This document shows, piece by piece, positions 5,229 through 9,868 of a DNA stretch of 9,868 bases (its first letter is position 1; every line of letters begins with the position of its first letter). The DNA comes from an uncultured Holophagaceae bacterium (GTDB lineage Bacteria > Acidobacteriota > Holophagae > Holophagales > Holophagaceae): positions 1 to 9,868 of the forward strand of contig CAITBU010000209.1 of the NCBI GenBank assembly GCA_903890595.1, read 5' to 3'. The notes under the pieces were generated by a model. That model did no database searches. It had not been told where the DNA came from and saw only the letters and a list, made by a program, of their open reading frames with translations. Both the position numbers and the translations under genes were made by a program.

Positions 5229-7157
5229 TCAGGTTTCGGAGCGCTTTTCTTCCAACTCAAGCCACTCGGATTCAAGGGGTTCCAGCTGAGAGCGCACCTC
5301 TTCCCGGGCTCTGAGAGCCCCGTGCCCCGGGCTTTCCGGGCGCAGGAAGGCTGTCGGATCGGCAAGGATTCCGTCCAGTTCGGTCAGACGAAGGTGGCAC
5401 TGGTCCAGCTTCGCCTCCACCTCGGCGAGGCGGCGCTGCTCCTTCTGGGAGAGGCCGGGCTTGCGGGGGCGGGGCGCCTCGGCACGAGCGGGACCCCGGG
5501 GTGCTGCTGGGGCCGCTGGACCCTGGGCCGCCAGCCTGGCTTCCCGGAGGCTGCGCACCGAGGATGGAGGACCCTCGTAGAACTCCCAGAGGGGCTCGCC
5601 GCCGCCGTTCCAGGCCAGGGTATGGGTGGCCACCTGGTCCAGGAAGAAGCGGTCGTGGCTGACCAGCAGGAGGGAGCCCCCGAAGCCCATGAGGGCCTCC
5701 TCCAGGTTCTGGAGGGTGGGGATATCCAGGTCGTTGGTGGGCTCGTCCAGCACCAGCAAGTCTGCTGGGCTCAGCATGGCCTTGGCCAGCAACAGGCGGT
5801 TGCGCTCGCCGCCACTGAGGGTGGCGGCGATGCGGCCCTGCTGGTCCACGGGGAAGCCAAAGCGGGTGAGGTAGACGTGCGCCAGGGTCGCACCGCTGCC
5901 CGTGTCTACCACCGCTGCCCGGTCGGCGAGGTTGTCCAGGATGCTCCGGGTGCCATCTAACTCCCCACGCCCCTGGGAGATGGTCGTCACCGCCAGCTTG
6001 GGGTGCCGGACCACGGCGCCGGTCCCGGGCTCAAGCTCTCCGGTCAGCACCTTGAGCAGGGTGGACTTCCCGCAGCCATTGGGCCCCAGGAGGGCGACCC
6101 GGGTCCCTCGCTGCAACCAGAGGTCCAGGCCTCCCAGCAGGTCGGGTCCGCCCGGATAGGCGAAGTGGAGGCCCTCCGCCCGCACCAGGGCGTCGCTCCG
6201 GTTGGCGCCGGCAGCAAAAGACAGGTCCTGTCGGCTCTCGATGCGGGTGCGGTCCTCCACGTTGTCTTTTAGGTCCAGCACGTCCTGGATGCGCAGCTTG
6301 GACTTGCGGGTCCGGGCCTTGGCACCCCGGCGCAGCCAGGCCATCTCTCGGCGCAGGCGGTTCTGCATGTGCTCGGTGAGGCGGGACTCCCGAAACTCTC
6401 GGTCGGATCTTTCCAGCAGGTAGTCGCTGTAGCCCCCTTCGTAGCTGCGCAGGGCACCGTCCTCCAGCTCCAGCATGCGGGTGACCACGGAATCCAGGAG
6501 GTGGCGGTCGTGGGTGATGAGCAGCAGCGCACCGCTGAAGTTTTTCAGCCACTCTTCCAGCCGCTCCACCTGTTCCGGGTCGAGGTGGTTGGTGGGCTCA
6601 TCCAGCACCAGGACGTCGGGTTCCTTTAGCCAGGCCTGGGCCAGGGCCACCCGCTTGCGCCACCCGCCGGAGAGGGACTCGACCTCCGCATCCAGGTCCA
6701 CCAGCCCCCAGGTGGTGGCGGCAGCCTTGACGCGCGGCGCCAGGTCCCAGCCCCAGTGATCAAGGCGGTGCTCGATGTCCTGCAGTTCGTCATGGAGGCG
6801 GACGCCGTCGGAGGGTGTGGAGCCATGCAGGATGTCGTGGATGGCCTGGTGGCGGTCCAGGAGGGCCGCATGATCGGCCAGGGACGCTTCCAGGGCCTGG
6901 CGCACGCTGGCCCCGGGGGCGAAGTGCGGCTCCTGGCTGAGGCGGGCGATGCGCTGCCCCGAGGTCACCACGACGCTGCCCTCGTCCGGCGTCTCGTCGC
7001 CCGAGAGGAGGCGGAAGAGGGTGGTCTTGCCGGCGCCGTTGCGGCCGATGAGGCCCACCTTCTCGCCCTGAAAAAGGCCCAGGCTCAAGCCGTCCAGAAT
7101 GGGTGTTGCACCATATCGTTTCGTGACATTGATCAAACTCAGTGCGATGGAAGACAA
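5229..7157 (-). CDS. uup: ABC-F family ATPase, Uup-like
   Basis: A soluble protein of 642 residues with two ABC ATPase domains and no membrane segments. Domain 1: Walker A GRNGAGKTT (38-46), signature L-S-G-G-W (162-166), Walker B and D-loop VLVLDEPTNHLD (182-193), switch His216. The ABC-F interdomain linker (about 250-310) is highly basic and contains W-L-R-R-G-A-K-A-R-T-R-K-S-K, as in Uup proteins. Domain 2: Walker A GPNGCGKST (358-366), signature L-S-G-G-E (447-451), Walker B LLVLDEPTNDLD (467-478), His501. All catalytic glutamates are present. After a Pro/Ala-rich linker (545-568), residues 570-642 form the C-terminal coiled coil typical of Uup, a nucleic-acid-binding domain. ABC-F proteins act on ribosomes; Uup has also been linked to genome stability and precise transposon excision. 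The start is TTG with GAGGAG six bases upstream. It is divergent from a MarR regulator. The Uup label is by motif, so orthology is probable rather than proven. Confidence 0.93.
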   Translation of the reverse strand: MSSIALSLINVTKRYGATPILDGLSLGLFQGEKVGLIGRNGAGKTTLFRLLSGDETPDEGSVVVTSGQRIARLSQEPHFAPGASVRQALEASLADHAALLDRHQAIHDILHGSTPSDGVRLHDELQDIEHRLDHWGWDLAPRVKAAATTWGLVDLDAEVESLSGGWRKRVALAQAWLKEPDVLVLDEPTNHLDPEQVERLEEWLKNFSGALLLITHDRHLLDSVVTRMLELEDGALRSYEGGYSDYLLERSDREFRESRLTEHMQNRLRREMAWLRRGAKARTRKSKLRIQDVLDLKDNVEDRTRIESRQDLSFAAGANRSDALVRAEGLHFAYPGGPDLLGGLDLWLQRGTRVALLGPNGCGKSTLLKVLTGELEPGTGAVVRHPKLAVTTISQGRGELDGTRSILDNLADRAAVVDTGSGATLAHVYLTRFGFPVDQQGRIAATLSGGERNRLLLAKAMLSPADLLVLDEPTNDLDIPTLQNLEEALMGFGGSLLLVSHDRFFLDQVATHTLAWNGGGEPLWEFYEGPPSSVRSLREARLAAQGPAAPAAPRGPARAEAPRPRKPGLSQKEQRRLAEVEAKLDQCHLRLTELDGILADPTAFLRPESPGHGALRAREEVRSQLEPLESEWLELEEKRSET

Positions 7158-7229
7158 GAATGACTCCTCAGGCCTTCCAGAATCCCACGGATGCGGCGAT
7201 GCTTGGCCCCAAAGGATACCGAGGCACCC
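7129..7229. promoter_or_regulatory. Divergent control region between the ABC-F and MarR genes
   Basis: Only 72 bases (7158-7229) separate the two start codons, so the promoters must overlap or extend into coding sequence. The stretch from about 7110 to 7165 is visibly richer in A/T than its surroundings and holds the 8-bp palindrome TTGATCAA (7129-7136), inside the first codons of the ABC-F gene. A second short dyad, TTGG-CC-CCAA (7204-7213), lies 16 bases before the MarR start. MarR proteins usually bind inverted repeats near their own promoter, so either could be part of an operator. No convincing -35/-10 pair could be assigned on either strand. Confidence 0.3.
7164..7169 (-). promoter_or_regulatory. 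Shine-Dalgarno for the TTG start of the ABC-F gene
   Basis: The minus strand reads GAGGAG, six bases, then TTG at 7157. No in-frame ATG or GTG lies nearby, and the protein begins its first beta-strand (I-A-L-S-L-I-N-V-T) straight after, as ABC-F proteins do. So this site fixes a non-ATG start. Confidence 0.65.
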
Positions 7230-7733
7230 ATGTCGCTACAGGAAGAACTCCAGATGTCCAAGCTCCCGGCCCCCGGGGTGCAGCTCATGCTTCAGCTGAT
7301 GCTCACCCGGGAGGCCGTGGTCCGCGTGCAGGAACGCCTTTTCGAAGGCCATGGCCTGACCATTCAGCAGTACAACGTCCTGCGCATCGTGCGGGGTGGG
7401 CCGGTCAAGGGGCACCCGATCTTCGAGATCGAGCACCGCATGATCTACCGGTTCGCCAACGTCACGCGCCTGGTGGACCGCCTGGAGGTCCAGGGCCTGC
7501 TCAAGCGGGTGGCCGATCCCAGGGACCGCCGGGTGAGTCGTGTGGTCATCACCCCCAAGGGCCGCCGCCTCATGGAGCGCCTGGATGAACCGGTGCACGA
7601 CATGGCCGTGCGGATGACCAGCTGCTGCGAGGAGGACGAGTGCCTCGTCCTGGCCCGCCAGTTGGAGCGCCTGCGTGACCACTGCCTGCTGCAGGGCGAA
7701 GGTCAGGCCGCGCTGGCGCCTACCGAGAGCTGA
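7230..7733 (+). CDS. MarR-family transcriptional regulator
   Basis: The product has 167 residues from ATG 7230, chosen because GAGG (7221-7224) lies five bases upstream. An in-frame ATG at 7191 has no ribosome-binding site and adds 13 residues of no family character. The fold follows MarR: N-terminal dimer helix (about 15-40), L-T-I-Q-Q-Y-N-V-L-R-I-V (43-54), recognition helix around R-F-A-N-V-T-R-L-V-D-R-L (74-85), the wing V-A-D-P-R-D-R-R-V-S-R-V-V-I-T-P-K-G (94-111) with the D-x-R signature, and a C-terminal dimer helix. Such proteins bind DNA as dimers and usually repress neighbouring and own genes until a ligand or oxidation releases them. Four cysteines (132, 133, 138, 152) cluster in the C-terminal helices, which could allow redox or metal sensing (inference). 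The divergent ABC-F gene is the obvious target candidate. The last 31 bases overlap the convergent transglutaminase gene. Confidence 0.92.
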   Translation: MSLQEELQMSKLPAPGVQLMLQLMLTREAVVRVQERLFEGHGLTIQQYNVLRIVRGGPVKGHPIFEIEHRMIYRFANVTRLVDRLEVQGLLKRVADPRDRRVSRVVITPKGRRLMERLDEPVHDMAVRMTSCCEEDECLVLARQLERLRDHCLLQGEGQAALAPTES

Positions 7734-9475
7734 TCCAGCAGGTCGAAGGCCTCGGCCTCGTCCACGCCATCCACCCGCAGCCAGCGGCCTGCTCCCAGGT
7801 CCAGCCAGAGGATCCGGGTCCGGCGCTCCCAGCATCCCCGTCGGCCTGAGACTGCCCCGGCCAGGGTCTCGGTGGTCGCCGTCTGGGCCGGGGTGGGACG
7901 GAGGCAGGCCTCCACCCGCCAGGGCCCGCCCTCGCGGGTGCGGAGCTGCAGGCGGCCGCCGCGCTGGCTCCAGCGTCCGCCGGGCAGACGTAGCTGGATG
8001 CCGCTGGGCCCCGTGGCGAGGTCATTGCGCAGGGTGGCACCCTCGGCGTAGGAACGGGAGCCCGCCCGCTCGGGCAGCCAGCGCAGACCGGTGAGGGCCA
8101 GGGCGGCGCCTTCCCAGCCGATGCTGCCCAGGTCTGCCAGGTCGGAGTCCCCCAGCTTGATGCGGAGGGCGGAGGCCGGCGCCTGGTCGAAGGTGGGGTC
8201 AATGGGCACCCAGCGGTCCTTCAGCTGCACCTCCACCCAGAAGTGCAGGCCGAGCACCTGGTCCAGGGCGACCCAGCCGGTGACCCCCCGGGCCGGGACA
8301 CCCAGGCGGCGCAAGAGGGCCACCGCGAGGACGCCGTGCTCGGTGCAGTCCCCGCGGGGGATGTGGCAGACCTCCACGGCCGAGGCGAAGCCCACGGAGA
8401 AGTCCTTGTCCGCGATCCAGTCAAAGACGAAGGCGTTCACGCGGCGGGCCAGCTCCCAGCGGCTGAGGCCCGGGGGCAGGGCCAGCCGGCGCAGCAGCCC
8501 CTCGAAGGCTGGATCCTCAAAGGGGACCAGGGCGCTGGGGGCCAGATAGCGGGCCTCCACTGTGGTGGGCTTCCCCTGCACCGGCGGCTGCGTGGCTTCG
8601 GCCCCCCGGGGCTCGGCCGCTCGCCGGAGCCGCCAGCGCCCGCCCGGCAGGCGGGACTGCTGGGCGTCCTCCCGGAGCTCGGGGGTTTTCCCATCGGCCC
8701 GCAGGGTGACCTCGGTCAGCCAGGGCTGGAAGGGGTGGTGGGGAAGGGTCTGGATGGTTTGCTCGAAGGCCCCGGCGGCGTTTCCAGCCTGAGCGGCAGG
8801 CGGTGGCAGTTCGGTTCGCTGGGTGAGCACCCGTAGGCTGCCCAGGCTGGTCACATGGCGGACTTCCCCCTGGGTGGGGGAGATCCAGACCTCCACGGGG
8901 AGGACGGCCGTGCCCTGGGTCTCGGTGCCCGTGAAGCGGACTGCATCGGGAAAACCGGCCAGCGGAGCGGGGCCCCGAGGCTTGATGTCCAGGAAGTTCC
9001 ACTGCTGGGTCGAGAACGAGAAGGTCGTGGCCCGTAGGGGCAGGCCCCGCCGGGCGGATGCCATGAGCTGGTTGTCCAGATCCTCCGGCCAGAGCAGGGC
9101 CCCGGCGGGAATGGCAGGGTTGGACTCGGGGCCTCGGGTCGGCTGGACTTTGAGGGTGGTCGACCCTGGCGTCCACTGGGCCACGCCTTCGAAGGGCTCA
9201 CTGGAGAGCTGGAGCCGCCAGGTGAAGGACAGGGCCCCATCTGGATGCTTCCGGGCCGTCTGCTCCAGGTCCTGCTTGATCTCCTGCCCCAGCCGGGCCA
9301 GGGTCATCCACTCCCGGCTGCGGAGCTCCCGGACCCCCTCCGACATTCGGACGGTCACGGTGGCCCCCCCCACCTCCGTGCCGCCCATCCACTGCCGGAA
9401 GGTGCGGTCTGGGGGGGCCTGGCCCAGCAGGACCAGGCCTCCGAGGAGCAGGGGGAGGAACCGAAAGGGGTGCAT
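7703..9475 (-). CDS. Periplasmic transglutaminase-like protein
   Basis: The product has 590 residues. Residues 1-20 are a signal peptide (M-H-P-F-R-F, Leu/Gly core, L-G-Q-A). Residues 20-330 are beta-rich with no domain I can name. A Pro/Gly-rich break lies near 285-305. Residues about 335-430 are a transglutaminase-like core: G-D-C-T-E-H-G (375-381) with Cys377, then L-H-F-W-V-E-V with His411, then W-V-P-I-D-P-T-F-D with Asp426, so the whole papain-like triad is present. In bacteria this fold includes transglutaminases, peptidases and deamidases acting on proteins or wall peptides; which applies here cannot be told. Residues 430-590 form an extra C-terminal region with several Trp-Arg segments. 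The start ATG has a GGGGG run close upstream. It follows the Spy-like gene by 36 bases on the same strand, probably in one operon, and its stop lies inside the convergent MarR gene. Confidence 0.88.
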   Translation of the reverse strand: MHPFRFLPLLLGGLVLLGQAPPDRTFRQWMGGTEVGGATVTVRMSEGVRELRSREWMTLARLGQEIKQDLEQTARKHPDGALSFTWRLQLSSEPFEGVAQWTPGSTTLKVQPTRGPESNPAIPAGALLWPEDLDNQLMASARRGLPLRATTFSFSTQQWNFLDIKPRGPAPLAGFPDAVRFTGTETQGTAVLPVEVWISPTQGEVRHVTSLGSLRVLTQRTELPPPAAQAGNAAGAFEQTIQTLPHHPFQPWLTEVTLRADGKTPELREDAQQSRLPGGRWRLRRAAEPRGAEATQPPVQGKPTTVEARYLAPSALVPFEDPAFEGLLRRLALPPGLSRWELARRVNAFVFDWIADKDFSVGFASAVEVCHIPRGDCTEHGVLAVALLRRLGVPARGVTGWVALDQVLGLHFWVEVQLKDRWVPIDPTFDQAPASALRIKLGDSDLADLGSIGWEGAALALTGLRWLPERAGSRSYAEGATLRNDLATGPSGIQLRLPGGRWSQRGGRLQLRTREGGPWRVEACLRPTPAQTATTETLAGAVSGRRGCWERRTRILWLDLGAGRWLRVDGVDEAEAFDLLDQLSVGASAA

Positions 9476-9511
9476 GCCCCCAGTCTATCGGGTGCTGTCT
9501 TGGGCAGGCCG

Positions 9512-9868
9512 CTACTTGGGCGGGGCGCCGGGGCCTTCGGGGCGACCGTTCATGCCACCACCGGGGCCCATCATTCCGCCGGGGCCGGGGTGGCCCATGC
9601 GGTCGCGGCCCGGACCCTGAGGGCCCATCTGGCCGGGTTCGGGATGGCCCATTCCGCCTCCCATCATGCCGGGGCCCATCATGCCGGGGCCCATCATGCC
9701 GGGGCCCTTGCCGCCAGCCGCCATGCGGCGGAAGCGGGCTGCTTTCATGCGCTGCTCGGGGGTCATGAGCGCACCCACTTCCAGCTGGAGGGTCCGCTTG
9801 GCCATCATCGCCTCATAGCGGGTGGCGGCGGCCTTGTCGTAGAGGGGGCGGATGGTGGCTTCCTTGGC
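9512..9868 (-). CDS. Spy/CpxP-like periplasmic protein with Met-rich tail (5' end beyond the right edge)
   Basis: The frame is open from the right edge to TAG at 9512-9514, giving the last 118 residues; the true start and any signal peptide are outside the window. An internal ATG (9808) would give 98 residues but would cut the helix, so it is unlikely to be the start. Visible residues 1-50 are an amphipathic, basic helical region ending V-G-A-L-M-T-P-E-Q-R-M-K-A-A-R-F-R-R-M; M-T-P-E-Q matches the L-T-x-x-Q motif of Spy/CpxP proteins, periplasmic ATP-independent chaperones and metal- or stress-response proteins. Residues 52-118 are almost only Gly, Pro and Met with two His, starting with three G-P-G-M-M units. 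Such Met/His-rich tails can bind copper, but low-complexity drift is an alternative. The transglutaminase gene starts 36 bases downstream. Family call moderate because half the domain is missing. Confidence 0.72.
   Translation of the reverse strand, partial: AKEATIRPLYDKAAATRYEAMMAKRTLQLEVGALMTPEQRMKAARFRRMAAGGKGPGMMGPGMMGPGMMGGGMGHPEPGQMGPQGPGRDRMGHPGPGGMMGPGGGMNGRPEGPGAPPK
9660..9704 (-). repeat. Three tandem copies of a 15-bp unit in the Spy-like gene
   Basis: The plus-strand unit CCCATCATGCCGGGG occurs at 9660-9674, 9675-9689 and 9690-9704 with no mismatch, followed by a partial CCC. On the coding strand each copy encodes five residues of the series G-P-G-M-M. Perfect identity at DNA level suggests recent slippage, so copy number may vary between strains. 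Confidence 0.85.

Noticed and set aside
4094..5314. Long plus-strand open frame (406 codons) opposite the coiled-coil genes
   Set aside because: It is antisense to paralogue A and is Leu/Gly/His-rich, as expected from reading G+C-rich coiled-coil codons backwards. It has no domain or leader character, while the opposite frame has a signal peptide, coiled coil and ribosome site.
7191..7229. Earlier ATG for the MarR gene
   Set aside because: No Shine-Dalgarno lies before 7191, whereas GAGG precedes ATG 7230; the extra 13 residues are not typical of MarR proteins.
9516..9715. G+C-rich repeats in the Spy-like gene considered as a CRISPR or intergenic repeat array
   Set aside because: The units are contiguous 15-mers with no spacers, are in frame and encode G-P-G-M-M, so they are coding tandem repeats.

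Overview
The window is G+C-rich chromosomal DNA, densely packed with nine protein genes (two cut by the window edges). There is no tRNA, rRNA, CRISPR array, insertion sequence or phage gene. It comes from a Gram-negative bacterium: one gene product is a small outer-membrane beta-barrel ending in Phe, and another is a Spy/CpxP-like periplasmic protein. The protein styles (many secreted proteins whose signal peptides end in Ala-Gln, a LysM protein, a large periplasmic transglutaminase, the PfkB subfamily) suggest an acidobacterium of the Holophaga/Geothrix type. That placement is an inference from resemblance only.

Left block, minus strand (1-2383): a gene for a Pro/Ala-rich protein with a divergent Smr domain, then a PfkB-family sugar kinase joined to it by an ATGA start/stop overlap, then, 33 bases further on, a secreted LysM protein that runs off the left edge. 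They look like one operon read right to left. A 202-base divergent intergenic region (2384-2585) separates them from a plus-strand gene for a small outer-membrane barrel (2586-3239). This region carries a cluster of TTGCA/TGCAA half-sites.

Middle block, minus strand (3255-7157): an ABC-F ATPase of the Uup type that starts at TTG, a G-stem/T-tract terminator, then two adjacent genes for secreted, mostly coiled-coil proteins that share an architecture (signal peptide, G-x-W-E-x-A-V motif, long coiled coil, L-D-P-x-N motif, lysine-rich tail). These tandem paralogues match no family I can name and are the best candidate here for something undescribed.

Right block: a MarR-family regulator (7230-7733, plus strand) is divergent from the ABC-F gene across only 72 bases, so it may control that gene as well as itself. 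Its 3' end overlaps by 31 bases the 3' end of a convergent gene for a large periplasmic transglutaminase-like protein (7703-9475, minus) with an intact Cys-His-Asp triad. Just upstream of the transglutaminase, and probably in its operon, is the 3' part of a Spy/CpxP-like gene whose product ends in a Gly/Pro/Met-rich tail.

Most of the content is envelope biology: five proteins with signal peptides, plus the Spy-like protein. No large stretch is without a gene; the longest is 2384-2585.
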